Positions 1 through 12,811 of a stretch of 64,000 nt of DNA are shown here, piece after piece (the first letter of the stretch is position 1; each line of letters starts with the position of its first letter). Source of the stretch: Lingula anatina (taxonomy: Eukaryota > Brachiopoda > Lingulata > Lingulida > Lingulidae). The translations under genes and the position numbers were made by a program. Location: positions 757,667-821,666 of the forward strand of contig NW_019774625.1 in assembly GCF_001039355.2 (NCBI RefSeq), in the 5' to 3' direction. The notes below the pieces were generated by a model. The model was not told where the DNA came from. It did not search any database and saw nothing but the letters and a program-made list of their open reading frames with translations.

Positions 1-76
<76 letters not shown>
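1..76. repeat. AT dinucleotide microsatellite
   Basis: A pure (AT)n run starts at the window edge and lies in an intron of the cysteine synthase-like gene. Its true length is unknown because it continues off the left side. Confidence 0.95.
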
Positions 77-78
<2 letters not shown>

Positions 79-271
79 TCCAAAATCCCCAAAATTGATT
101 AGTTTAATGATAAAATAACACATTAGAACACTAGTGGCTGATTTGCTAAAGTGCTGTCTAAAGTGGAAATATAGACACTTGTATTTACATTAAAAAAACT
201 ATAATGTGATGGTATATTTTGAAGAAAAATGAAAGTTGATTTTAAGAACTAAAAATATTGCATATTTTCAG

Positions 272-2365
272 GAAAAAATTGAGTTACTTCAAACCTTGGG
301 AGCAGATGTAAGACCAGTCCCTGCAGTAGCATGGTCAGACCCCAATAATTATAACCACCAGGTAATGTAGTGTGCCCATTTTTGCCATTCATGTGACAAT
401 AGAGCGGACATTCTATTCTATTCTATTCTATTCTATTCTATTCTATTCTATTCTATTCTATTCTATTACATGATCATGAATTTTGACTCTTACTGGTTGA
501 TTGAAGGGCAGTCCAGTCAATTTTATACCGTATTGATCTCCAAACCAGTCAATATTGGTTAGGGATCAGAAGGTATAATTTTTTAAAGGACTTGATGGTC
601 CCACGACTGGTGGAAAGTCTCAGTAAATATATTATTTTGTGATGTGTTTTTAAACCCATGTTTGAAAGGAAGTGAAAAAGAATGTTTTCATGTTCACAGT
701 TACTGAGTTCAATTTTTCCTAGTTCTCTATGGTTTGTTTACTATCAAAGATGTCATATTGTAGAAAGCAATTATTGACTTTTCCTCTGGACATTTTTTTC
801 CAGACCTTAGAATTTCAATAATGACCACAAGTTAAAGCCTAGGTCATTATCGCATTTCTTGGCTCTCAACGTAATGACCACATGGAAACACCAATAATTA
901 CTTTTGTTTGATTCACTGTAAATCAAATTTTTGTTCAGCATTTGTGGCTTTCTATTTGTCCGTCATGGTGGCAGGTTATCACAGATATAAGCTTAATGTC
1001 TTTTTGATAGTGTTGCCCATAGCAATTGGCCATTTGAAAAATCTCGCACTGCAATAAATGGTCATCAACACATGAATTTATTACCTTGAAAAAACACTCA
1101 ATATCTAGATTTATGTCTTGTTTTTCTCAGTTCAAAACACAAAATTATACCATAACATATCATATCATATCATATTATAGGCTAAACGTTTTGCTGAAAG
1201 TTTGGATAATGCTGTGTGGACAAATCAGTTTGACAACACTGCCAACAGATTAGCACACATAGAAACTACAGGACCAGAAATATGGCAGCAGACAGGTAAG
1301 ATGTGGGCCGTCAGTATACTTGTTAGGTAAGAGTCTGGCACAGATTTGATATTAGGTTTTTGAAATGAAGAGTGAAAATTGAGCCTGTTGAATTGCAATT
1401 AAGCCCTTGTGAGACTTTCACCCCCTTGAGTTAAGAGATTGTATTATGTACTGATATCATAGAATAGCCAGACTGTATTAATTTGGTAAACCGGGAAAAT
1501 ATATTTATATTAATGTGATGCATCCAAGGTGTTTGAGATTAAAATAGCTGTTGCATTAACAACCTCTTTCTTGTGATACCAGTAAGACCCCATTCCCATA
1601 GATATTTAGATCGATCTATCCCCCTGGGGAGTCTCACTAGATTTTTGTCAGCTTAACAGGCTTAAATGTCTGTCCCGCCTACTAAAAGCTGTGATGGGGT
1701 AATTGACTATGGTGACAGCAATTTTGCCTGAACCTCCAGGGAGTTAGGTCGATCTAGATGGATCGATCTAAATCTCTGGGAATGCAGTCTAAGTTATTCA
1801 TGTGTGATGGCCTCAAGAGTGATCAAAGTAGGCAACTCAATTAATGCTTTAAATGCAACAAAATTACTTATCTATAGCACAGTTGGTCTTTTGAACTTTC
1901 ATAATAACTTTTTAAGCATTTACTGTTATCAAACTAATAGAAGATGCACAGAAGATTCAAATCCAATTACCAACAACCTGGTTTTGAATGTAAACCTAAT
2001 GACACTTGATTACTGTCTGGTTTCTGGAAGCATGCCTCAGATCATGCAGGTGCATTCTTAGTGTACTTTCTACCAGTACATTTACTCAATGCTATTAACT
2101 TTTGTTACTTATTGACATTCATTGGGCTGTAACTCATGTTAACAATATACTCCCCTTGTTTCAATTAGTATTGAGTTAGGGATGTAATGAATGATATATT
2201 GAAAATATTGTAATATTCGGTCTCTTATTCCATAAATAGCGCTGAAGGTGATCATTTGTCTTCAAAACTGTGTCCACACTTTTCTGGGATATTTATATAG
2301 CTAGAGAAATGAGAATGTCTGGGATAATGTTAGCATGTTGTAAATTTACCTAATTTTCTAATACT

Positions 2366-2437
<72 letters not shown>

Positions 2438-4931
2438 GCCACTCAACTGAGAAACTGGCTTAATTTAGATCCCATGAATTTGTGGCATTTGCCTCTAACT
2501 GTTTGGCATAATTCTGTACACGTGGGATTTCACAAAAGGAAAGCAAAGCCTATCATAAAAAATTATCTGTCTTATTTAACATACATTACAGGCTGATTTA
2601 AAACATCTTATGCAAACAGTGATCCGTGACTTAAGCTTGTATTATAAGTTGTATTTATTTACAGTTTGATTATATGATTGATGTATTATTTTTTAGATGG
2701 TAAAGTGAGTGCTGTGACATTTGGAACTGGTACAGGAGGAACATTAGCAGGTACATAATTAGTAATGACAAAATGTGCTATGTTTCTAGAATCCAGCTCT
2801 ATATATTTTTCTTGAAACATGTTATAAAAAAATACAGTTGTGGAAAATGTGTTTTCTAAATATATATTCAAACACACATCCACTTTGCTAAGAGATGCAA
2901 CAATAGTGTTTTCTGAGGCAAAAAAACATGTACATGCTGGAATTTATTCCTTAAAACACTGTATCTAAATACAACATACTTTTCAACACAACAAGATATG
3001 TACATATCTAATATTGTTTTGCTTTAATTGCTGTTTTGATTAAATGTTATTTGCAAGTAATTGGTTATAGTTATATTCAGGAGTTGGGACTTACCTAAAG
3101 GAAAAAAACAAAGATATCCAAGTTGTTTTAGCAGATCCACAGGTAAAATACTGGAATAAACTGGGATAAACATTTTTCTATCATTTCTTAGATAGTTGCA
3201 TGATAATGAACACATCTTTCTCTCTCTGTCTCTCTCTCTTGTGTACATACATGTACATGCATACTAAACATTACTGATTATACTTACTATCAACCCTTTA
3301 CAAATTCAACTTTAAGGAAAAATTATAGCTTTATTGATGAACACAGCATCTACTATATAATCAACCATGTTCACTATTTCAGGGCAGTGTGTTGTACAAC
3401 TGGTTTAAACATGGTAAACTGGAGAGGTCAGAGGGTAACTCCATCACAGAGGGAATAGGTCAGGGCAGGGTCACTTCAAATCTAGAAGGAGCCCCCATAG
3501 ATGATGCTATGTGTATCACAGACAAGGAGGCAGTTGAGTATGTAAGTAACATTTTCTTGATAATTTAAGTGCTTGTAGTTTAGGTATGTGTTTTGTAGAC
3601 TGTCTATTGACCATTTCACAGTTCCCCGACATTTGACACTGTGCATGCCCAAGAATGGGCTTGTGCGATAGATCATGCCAGTGTCGCTGAAATTTCCTTT
3701 GATCACACAATACAGATAAATACAGATTTTGACTGCAACTTGCCTTTCTGCATAGCACCTGCCATTTTTGCATCTGGGGCATTACATGTATTACACATTA
3801 AGCGCAGATGAATGAGTTTTGATTTAAGTTCTGAAACACTTCTTTCTATGTGCTACTTTTCCATAATGCACTGTGTACATAGGTTGACCCTTCAACCATT
3901 AAATGGTCAATGTGATTCTCTTGTTTTTCAAATAAAAATGATTGCCAGACAGATTACTTGATTGTTTTCAAAAATTCTGTCCATTTCTTAGAATTTTCCA
4001 GAAATCAACTTACTGTCATTGAAAAGGGTTTTCAATAAGATTATGAGTTTGTTTTTTATATACTTATTTATTGTTATTGTTATGATATGGAACATTCTTG
4101 CAAACAATCCTCTCAAATGACAATACTGACATGCACAGCTAAATATACATGTTGTTTGTATAATTAGAGAAGAACAAACATTACAGTTTTTCAACTGTCA
4201 TTGTTAACCTTTTCGATTTTCTTGGTCATTATCAGACATTCCGGCTGCTGCATGAGGAAGGCTTCTTTGTTGGTGCATCTTCTGGACTTAATGTAGCAGC
4301 AGCGGTTAGAGTGGCCAAATCAATGGGACCTGGACATACCATAGTAACAGCATTGTGTGATACCGGGCAGGTAACTTTGGACCACACATTGATTTTATCA
4401 AAAAATATTTAGTTCCTTTCATATGATTTAATCTTCATTGGTCTGAAACTTCAAGGTTATTGCTTTGGTTTAAAACTGTGATATAAAGAATTACTGCTTC
4501 AAAATTAGAAAGGTTTAAAAGTAAGAGTTCTGATATTGCTTTTTTTTTAACATTTCAGAGGTATTATGCAAAGCTTTTTAGCAGGAAATTCCTAGATGAC
4601 AAAGGTAAGGGATGTATAACACCTAAAATGTATAAAGCCATATACAACCAACATGCATCACTAGACAATACCAATAATATGATTTTACAAACATGAACAA
4701 ACTGTAAAGTAGATGTATGCAACTACTATTAAGCTCCGAAGGTCAAATTTAACTATTTTATCCTTAATTTAAATGATGCTTAATTTGAGTTTTCTTTTGT
4801 TTTAAATTAAAATTATTTCCTTTTCTTGTGATATTTACACTTTAAAAGTCTTTTATTGCAAAGATATTTCATTTATTTTAGGCGTACTACAGTACATTCC
4901 TGAACCATATAGGATATCTCTCCACGATTAG
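272..4931 (+). CDS. Cysteine synthase-like PLP-dependent enzyme (C-terminal part, eight exons)
   Basis: Fold-type II pyridoxal-phosphate enzyme of the cysteine synthase / O-acetylserine sulfhydrylase / cystathionine beta-synthase superfamily; such enzymes replace a beta-leaving group with a sulfur nucleophile. Exons read from the sequence: 272-361, 1181-1295, 2697-2750, 3081-3142, 3383-3541, 4236-4370, 4559-4604, 4882-4931 (TAG stop). All have AG acceptors and GT donors with matching phases. Family marks: the glycine-rich PLP-phosphate loop [10 protein letters not shown] in exon 3, the exon-6 segment [12 protein letters not shown], and the [12 protein letters not shown] segment across exons 6-7, close to the (S/C)DxGxRY motif near the family C-terminus. 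The N-terminal third, with the catalytic Schiff-base lysine, lies left of the window, so activity cannot be judged. The single-domain end without CBS domains fits a CysK/fungal-type cysteine synthase rather than a full animal CBS. Substrate is inferred only at family level. Confidence 0.88.
411..467. repeat. TTCTA pentanucleotide microsatellite
   Basis: About eleven perfect tandem copies of TTCTA in the intron after the exon ending at 361. Confidence 0.95.
1583..1792. mobile_element. MITE with TAA target duplication, copy 1
   Basis: A 204-bp element (1586-1789) flanked on both sides by TAA. Its ends are inverted repeats: the left end begins GACCCCATTCCCATAGATA and the right end, read on the other strand, begins GACTGCATTCCCAGAGATT; both continue into a GATCGATC-containing stretch. 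There is no coding capacity. A close relative sits at 29449-29629. A 3-bp TAA/TTA duplication with short inverted repeats is typical of PIF/Harbinger-derived MITEs; that class assignment is inference. It lies in an intron of the cysteine synthase-like gene. Confidence 0.8.
2369..2435. repeat. AT dinucleotide microsatellite
   Basis: An uninterrupted (AT)n run of about 66 bases in an intron of the cysteine synthase-like gene. Confidence 0.95.
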
Positions 4932-5153
4932 ATATTCTGCATAAGAAATTTTTGAAGAATGTTCACACCATTATCATGAAGATCATCAAATTTATGAAGT
5001 TTTGAATTTTTATTCTGGATCAGTTTTATCATTATCAATTTACCATATCAGCATGAGTGAAGTGTTATAGGTATATTAAAACTTGCCTGCTCAATCACAC
5101 AATGTCTGACCATGCCTTATTGTCAACTTACATTTTTAACATTATTTTCCTTT

Positions 5154-5159
5154 AATAAA
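5154..5159 (+). terminator. Poly(A) signal of the cysteine synthase-like gene
   Basis: A canonical AATAAA lies 223 bases after the stop codon of the upstream enzyme gene, in AT-rich sequence. It is the first good polyadenylation hexamer on this strand and gives a short 3'UTR. Confidence 0.55.
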
Positions 5160-5608
5160 GTTCAGCTTGGAGACAAAAGACCTTTCAACATAAATTATGG
5201 ATACAGCTGTGCTGATATGTTGTGAGAGATTGACAAATAATAGCCTGGCTTTCACGTGGGAGAGCCACCTTGGTCGAGTTTGATGGAAGCTAGCCTAAAT
5301 GGGATCTACACCACGGGAGGTTCCAGAGATATTTTCTGACGGTCTTCCAAATTATATTTGTTGATTTATCCTCCATTTTTGACCGTCTTCCGAAATTAGA
5401 TACCTGTCAACGTAAACTTGAAAATCTGACCATCTTCTGGAAAATCCAGAAGACAGCCTCAATCCGCCCCTGTACACTCTACATGGATTATTAATTAAGG
5501 GAGTAAAAACTAGTTTGGCATGATTACATCATAAAACCTTTCAAATCATATCGTCACAGCTGTATTGCTGAGGTGTAACTGTGAAAAGTATTTTTGACAT
5601 CTAACCAA

Positions 5609-5878
5609 GGCTGTATTCACAAAGAAACTATCAGACTAGATAGTTAAACTAACACCCTGGGGACTCTCACTGAATGCAATCAGATTAACATATTTACATG
5701 TCCCCTCAGATTAACATATTAACATGCCTCCTCCTGGTGTTGAGTAGAATTCAGGAAAAAACTGGTGATTAAACCAATACACTGGAAATGAGATGAAGGG
5801 TGTATATCGGATTGCATTTTGCAAGAGTCTCCATGGAGTTAGTTCAAACTACCTATTATGATAGTTTTATTGTAAACT
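5609..5878. mobile_element. Diverged inverted-repeat element related to the TAA MITE group
   Basis: The left end (GGCTGTATTCACAAAGAAAC, followed by TATCA and a short AT-rich stretch) is matched imperfectly by the reverse complement of the right end near 5847-5878. Just inside, an ACCCTGGGGACTCTCACT motif is mirrored by a sub-terminal CTCCATGGAGTTAG. The same internal motifs occur in the MITEs at 1586 and 29449, so this looks like an older relative. No clear target duplication is visible. Confidence 0.5.
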
Positions 5879-5964
5879 CACCCCAAACAATGCAGTTAGA
5901 ATACAGTAAATAGGTATTTGTACAGTACATAGGCATTTGTTTATGAAATGCTACTGTGCATGTT

Positions 5965-7252
5965 TTGTAATGATCCAACAATTACTTCTACAAATTATCA
6001 TACCTATGCAATTTAACAAAGTTGTTATATTATGTGGTATTAAAGTATATGAGCGAGTAAAGGAAAGATTCATTAAAGATTAGTACAATCCATCATTTTT
6101 GCCTTTTTTGTGGTTTATCACAGCTAAATGGTTTCCCTTAATGATTTTCAGAGAAGAAAAATGACAAAGGCACAGAATAGATGAATTCACAAAAAATTGT
6201 CACTATCATCAACACATTGTGAAATCATTAGAGGCAGATAGGGTGATTTGGAACCTATTAAAAGTTGAGGAAATGAGGTGTTTGGCCATGGGAGCCTGTA
6301 GAGATAGATCTTGGAACAGCATGCACACATACACATGCTCACACATGCATGCATTTACACAACAGGCTAATACTTTCCTTTGTCACTGTAGCTCCCTCCT
6401 TGCGTGTCAAGTGGCAGTAGAATTCTGGATCAGTGCTGTGCGCTTGATTACATAGGAGGCTGTAACTGTGATACAGCCTGTTGATCTGGGTCTACCTAAT
6501 TCGTTTACAGAACAAGCTGGGTCTGACAGATCGTGCAGGCTTGGTTCAAATTGTCTAATTGCCTTTCAGTGCCCAACACTCATTTCAAACATGGACAGAT
6601 GCATTTTCTTCGTCTATTAATTGACAAAAAGAAAAATGAGTCTGCTTTATTGGGGAGAAAATTACTTGCCCCATTGTGTAATAGGCCTCTTCTGAAAGTG
6701 GAATGCAAAGTCGTCAATCGTGTTAACACACATTCTCAGGAATGTTGAACATTCAACTTTATTTAATAAAAGAATCAGTTATCAAGACCTTTCTTCTGAA
6801 AGTGCACGATTGTCTTGTGTCTATATATTTTTTGCAATTTATTTTTTTTGACATTTGCCTCAGCAGCTCAACAGTTTTTACCACAAAGAGTTCTGTAATT
6901 TAATATAGCACTTTGTTAATGTGACCTAAAATTTCTTTTATTGTGGTTATGAATTGATGTATCCTAGGAGAAAAATTGTTAAATGACACAAAAACCTAGC
7001 ACAGTACAGTACCTTCCTGCACAGAGAACTTATTGTTGTATTTTATGACCAAATAGTGATGATGCTAGGATTATAATTTATACATACAGATAACCCAAGC
7101 GTTAGGTTTTCTACTCCCCCCTCCTCTTTGCTTATATAACTGCTGAGCTCACCTGGGTGAAATTATGAAGTTAAATTGATAAATTTAAAAAAGTGGCCAT
7201 GAATATTCCTATTAGTTGACAGCTGGCACGTAACGTTAAGGCCAAAGCATTA
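5965..7252. repeat. 1,288-bp direct duplication, copy 1 (probable haplotype copy)
   Basis: This block and 7254-8541 have the same length and order and differ at only a handful of positions, for example near 6143, 6159, 6250 and 6336. They are separated by one N. No gene is recognised inside; a 78-codon and a 71-codon open frame occur in both copies but resemble no known protein and lack splice or start context. Equal length on either side of an assembly N suggests that two allelic contig ends were placed side by side rather than a real tandem duplication. Confidence 0.9.
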
Positions 7253-7253
7253 N
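7253..7253. other. Single-N assembly joint
   Basis: One undetermined base exactly between the two 1,288-bp copies. Confidence 0.95.
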
Positions 7254-8541
7254 TTGTAATGATCCAACAATTACTTCTACAAATTATCATACCTATGCAA
7301 TTTAACAAAGTTGTTATATTATGTGGTATTAAAGTATATGAGCGAGTAAAGGAAAGATTCATTAAAGATTAGTACAATCCATCATTTTTGCCTTTTTTGT
7401 GGTTTATCACAGCTAAATGGTTTTCCTTAATGATTTTAAGAGAAGAAAAATGACAAAGGCACAGAATAGATGAATTCACAAAAAATTGTCACTATCATCA
7501 ACACATTGTGAAATCATTAGAGGCAGATAGGGTGATTTGGAACTTATTAAAAGTTGAGGAAATGAGGTGTTTGGCCATGGGAGCCTGTAGAGATAGATCT
7601 TGGAACAGCATGCACACATACACATACTCACACATGCATGCATTTACACAACAGGCTAATACTTTCCTTTGTCACTGTAGCTCCCTCCTTGCGTGTCAAG
7701 TGGCAGTAGAATTCTGGATCAGTGCTGTGCGCTTGATTACATAGGAGGCTGTAACTGTGATACAGCCTGTTGATCTGGGTCTACCTAATTCGTTTACAGA
7801 ACAAGCTGGGTCTGACAGATCGTGCAGGCTTGGTTCAAATTGTCTAATTGCCTTTCAGTGCCCAACACTCATTTCAAACATGGACAGATGCATTTTCTTC
7901 GTCTATTAATTGACAAAAAGAAAAATGAGTCTGCTTTATTGGGGAGAAAATTACTTGCCCCATTGTGTAATAGGCCTCTTCTGAAAGTGGAATGCAAAGT
8001 CGTCAATCGTGTTAACACACATTCTCAGGAATGTTGAACATTCAACTTTATTTAATAAAAGAATCAGTTATCAAGACCTTTCTTCTGAAAGTGCACGATT
8101 GTCTTGTGTCTATATATTTTTTGCAATTTATTTTTTTTGACATTTGCCTCAGCAGCTCAACAGTTTTTACCACAAAGAGTTCTGTAATTTAATATAGCAC
8201 TTTGTTAATGTGACCTAAAATTTCTTTTATTGTGGTTATGAATTGATGTATCCTAGGAGAAAAATTGTTAAATGACACAAAAACCTAGCACAGTACAGTA
8301 CCTTCCTGCACAGAGAACTTATTGTTGTATTTTATGACCAAATAGTGATGATGCTAGGATTATAATTTATACATACAGATAACCCAAGCGTTAGGTTTTC
8401 TACTCCCCCCTCCTCTTTGCTTATATAACTGCTGAGCTCACCTGGGTGAAATTATGAAGTTAAATTGATAAATTTAAAAAAGTGGCCATGAATATTCCTA
8501 TTAGTTGACAGCTGGCACGTAACGTTAAGGCCAAAGCATTA
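7254..8541. repeat. 1,288-bp direct duplication, copy 2
   Basis: Second copy of the block at 5965-7252. Unique sequence resumes directly after it at 8542. Confidence 0.9.
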
Positions 8542-9300
8542 GGCCTATTTACTTTTCCAGTGCCTCTTAAAACAAGAAAAGTCACACACTAACAACAAAC
8601 GGTGAAAAAGTTTGATAAAGTGCTTATATTTCAAGCTCAGTAAATAAACATTCGCTTAGCACTAATCTACAAGTTGGATACATTAACAATTCAAAATTGG
8701 GTTTTGATCAACTTTATTTTCAAATGTGGCAACACAACCTGTTCATAATTGACACAATGACAGTGCGGTGACATGTAGCACAAAAAAACTGCAAGTTGAG
8801 TGTTTGGTTTGACGTTGTATTACTCAATATGATATATCGAGTGGCTTTATCAGGTAAATTACACTTTGAGGATGACAGCTGAGGTTCACACGCATCTCTC
8901 CTTCTCATACACTCTCTCCTCGCCTCTGTCTTTCTTTCTTTTCCTCTCTCATTCAGTCTCTCAAGTGTTGGCAGCGTTTAACAGATAATTGGACTCATCA
9001 ATAAAGACAATGGATGTATGTAATCACCGAACGAAGTATAATGTATTATTGAGACTCCTTAAGGGTTGTTTATGGTTCATGTAGCTGAAAAATGTTATCA
9101 ATAAAAAAAACACGAAAGAGTTTCAGTCTTCTCCGTGGGATGTCAGTCTAATTGCTTGCGTAATAAATGTCACCCTTTCCAGAAAACAACAGATGTTAAT
9201 AACAGCAGCCTCTCGGTTTTTAAATATCATGACGTCTGATTATTTGTTGGATCTCGAGCTGTGAGATTATCTTCGGTGATTATCGCCTTTAAAAACGAGG
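8542..9300. other. Intergenic sequence, no gene seen
   Basis: It holds a C/T-rich stretch around 8895-8960 and AT-rich unique DNA. No exon with family resemblance was found on either strand. Confidence 0.5.
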
Positions 9301-9471
9301 CAGCAACGGCATTCTACCACACACGCGGACCGGACTCTGAAACGGCAACTTCTACGCTACAGCATAACTACGACGATCCACAGCAGGTTGCCTTGTCCAG
9401 TTCAAGATTTCCAAGGTCCACTGGCATTTGATAAAGAAAAGTTTACAATGTCCAGAGAGCATCAGTACAGT
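9300..9471 (+). other. Possible non-coding first exon of the Ile-Trp neuropeptide gene
   Basis: A locally GC-richer block ends in a strong donor (cagtaca|gtaagtac, exon end at 9471). The only ATG near its end (9449) does not join in frame with the neuropeptide coding exon at 17767, so it would be an upstream ATG in a 5'UTR. The link across an 8.3-kb intron is inference from the donor, the orientation, and the lack of another exon between. A cDNA starting here and joining 17767 would confirm it. Confidence 0.3.
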
Positions 9472-11202
9472 AAGTACCTTTGTTTGTGAACTTTTTGAAT
9501 AATTGCCGTGCATATTTCAAGTTTACAAGTACGTATTTTTTATTTTTAATAAGTATCAAGATTCAAACCGTTATTTTTAATAAGTATCCCGAAAGTTGTT
9601 TTAATTCACAAGATCTTTTTGAGACATTTCATGTGGTTTGCCCAAAAGTTTGAAGAAAACCAATTCCAAATGCTTAAACAAAAAAGAGAAAACTTGGCGG
9701 TTTTACGACTCATATTTGTTTTAGATTCTGGGCTTAGAAGTCATTAAGAATATGGCAAGCTGTTTTCTCAGAGCGCATAATTGAGGATATAAAGTTTTCA
9801 TAAAATGCAACTGACTGGTTGTTATTTATTTGTTTCCTAGTGACATAGCTGTCCGGCTGCCAAATATTATTCTGCTGACGGTGTCTGCGAAATGATAATC
9901 ATAAAAATAATTCGTTACTTTTTTGTTGTCCAACAGTTCTGTTTAGCGTCTTCGTATGAAAGAGTAATGTGTTCTCCTACAAAAATCTGCCTTTACGACT
10001 AAACAGTAAAACAGTAATATGTTAAAGTAGACACGCAAGGTGTAATGATATGAATACACGGAGTGCAGCAAAGTTCTTTAATCTTTATTGCAGTTTGCTA
10101 TAAAATCAAAACATTATTCCGTGCTAATACAATCCTTCAGTTTTGAGAAGTATCATCGCATGTGTCTTATCAATAAAGCTGTTCACAATTATAAGGTTAT
10201 ACCTGTATTTGCATTAATGCCAAAAGCTACAGCACCTGCTCCTTCAGAAGTGACAAATTCTTCATCGCGTTTTCACCTACTTATATTTGCTTTGTTTTAA
10301 TGTACTCGCACCTGCGTTCTTATCATTTTGAGGTGACCGATTGCATATGAAGTTACCCTGGCCTATATCCCATTGTTAATCAATTAGCAAATGAAATAAG
10401 AGCGATGTTGACCTATCTGATACTGCCCGAGTTTATACGCAAGTTGATGATACATGTAACAAGCACTTCAGGCGGTTTTTTTTTTTTTTTTTTTTTTTTT
10501 TTCAAATTGTAGCCACGTTCTCTCGGCATGTTGACGACGATTGCTCTAAGTTGTGGTGCCCTGTTGAACAATTATCTTAGAACTTCAAAGAATGCACCAT
10601 ATTTTTCCACGACTTTCAAGTTAAGCTTTATTGAACTGCAAATCGCTCATGGTTCTGTGCAGGATATAAATGGTCCGTAACCTTTGTATACTATAAACAT
10701 CACAAAGATGATATGATAACAATGGAATTATGGAACGTCTCTTCAGCAACCTGATAAGTCTCAACTGAATGGTTAAACTTCTTTCGCGTACTTGTATTTT
10801 TTTTAGACTGGTGGGTAATGAGGTTACTTAAATACGCGTAGCTATCACATTACATAACCAGACATACATATAGAACGAGTGACGTTGAGTTCAAATACCG
10901 AACGTGTTGTTGTGTTGCTGTTACAAATATGCTATTGCAATGAAAAGTTCTTAAAACCATGCCCGGTATGTATACCAGTGCTGTCGCCAGGATAGTCGCA
11001 ATTAGTGACAGGGTAACTTTTTGTAGATTTCTTTAGCTTTCCAATTTCCCCTAAAAGTATGTTATCTTGGCAGTGAACTATCCAAACATGCCACTTAAAC
11101 TTCGATCCTCCACCCAAGCCCCTGCCTTCAGCTCTTTCGCTGGGTGCTTAGCGAGAAGACACTAGTATTTTCTATGACGATATTCGTTATAAGCAGGCCA
11201 TC

Positions 11203-11290
11203 GATCGAACGCACGACCTCCAGCTCCGGACAGCGAACAGTCTTCAGTTTATGGCACCTCGCCGATATTGACTGAGCGCTATACAAAAAA
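11203..11290 (-). repeat. tRNA-derived SINE-like relic
   Basis: On the minus strand, GGAGGTCGTGCGTTCGATCG matches the T-arm/B-box side of tRNA-derived SINEs (consensus GGTTCGANNCC). The A-box side is decayed and no clean cloverleaf can be drawn, so this is not called a working tRNA. Confidence 0.3.
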
Positions 11291-12783
11291 GCGGTATCTT
11301 GTAAACAAGGATGAGTATCTCCTTTTGAATTTTTAGCTTAAGGACATGTTTATTATTTCGAATCTTTGCGTTTCTTTTTTTCTGCTATAACATGTCAAAG
11401 GCATTTGCGAACGAAAATATAACATACTCTATTTGTAGTTAGCGCTAACATACTCTATTTGTAATGAACGTTAAGTGAAATAAACATCTATATTTGCATA
11501 AGACAAGAATTGAATTCGAAAACGTTGATCTTCCTTCTCAGCAAATTGATGGACAATTCCTAATATAAAAATATATATAGCAACCAAAATGCAATGATAA
11601 AACCCCACGCCAATCCCAAATCCCAATTCGATTTTTTACACTTCTTGTGACCATATCCTCTAAAACCTTATATTATCGCCTGTAGGCAACTTGTCGAATT
11701 ATCCTGTTAACAGACAGTCACCAATCCATCAAACCAATGAAAAGACGACCCAATGAAGGGTGACCCTGAGGAGATGATAAATCTAGGCGAAATTTTAGTC
11801 TCAGAAAGATCATTTATATTATAAATGTTCAACATAAAACGGGATTAATACAGCTGGCTTAATGCATTAATGTGGGTTTTCCCAAAATTATCTGCGAACT
11901 GATAAAACTAATAAGTAAAACTTGTTACCAGGACTCTCATAACTGTAAAGCAATAATACGTTTCATGAAGTAATTTCCTCCTTGGCTTAATGAAAGAACG
12001 CAAAGAAGGCGTGGTGTAGCGTTGTGAATCGTTTAAGTCGTGAGGGTGGTTTCTTTGTATTGACATGAAATGAGTTCCGGAGTTAATTTCTATTTCATGA
12101 CTTACATATCCTATAATCAAACTATTTGTAAACAAGACAAAAAGAAAAAGAAAAAAACGCACGGAGACTCATAATTACTAGAGATGGTAAGGGATTTCGG
12201 TGTGGCCTATCGAAATAAATAAAATGATAAGTATAAGTGAATAAAGTGAAGTTGAAAATGGGGCGTTCATAGAGGAGAATGGAAAATGCATTCAAGATTC
12301 GTAACATTCATAGCATTTGTACCAATTCTTCTCTCATGTGCCGTCAACATAACCATACGCATAAAAAAACGAGCAGATTCTGGCATTTTACTTTACGGAA
12401 TATATAATAATAATAATTATTATTATTATTATTTGTACAGTCACATGACACGTTTGTTATGGATTATCAATATTCTAGTTGTTTCAGTGTTTGCAAAACA
12501 GAAGTCAGAACCCATTTGTCTGGCTTACAACCGCCCACCAGTTCAAAATGTGTTGAGCCTTTTTTGCTCTGATAAATGGGCCTAGACAGACAGTGGGCGG
12601 TGTTAGACATGAATATCGAATTCATAGTTTTTTACCATTCAGGTTTGGTTTTTGTGGCTATAGAGGTAACATGAATGACTGTGTTCTAATAAATGCATAT
12701 TCTTGATATCCGGAATATTGCCTACAAAAATTGTGTCCTTAACCTGTTTTTAATCTGTTCGCTGACTTTCATTTTCTTGTCTT

Positions 12784-12811
12784 TGTGTGTGTGTGTGTGT
12801 GTGTGTGTGTC
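12784..12811. repeat. GT dinucleotide microsatellite
   Basis: A perfect (TG)n run of about 28 bases. Confidence 0.9.

Noticed and set aside
6219-8037. Repeated 78- and 71-codon open frames as genes
   Set aside because: They occur twice only because the 1,288-bp block is duplicated. They show no domain, signal peptide or splice context.
11203-11290. Functional tRNA gene
   Set aside because: B-box-like only; the acceptor and D arms do not pair.
12286-12585. 99-codon plus-strand open frame
   Set aside because: It runs through an AAT/ATT repeat coding for Asn/Tyr runs and has no family resemblance.
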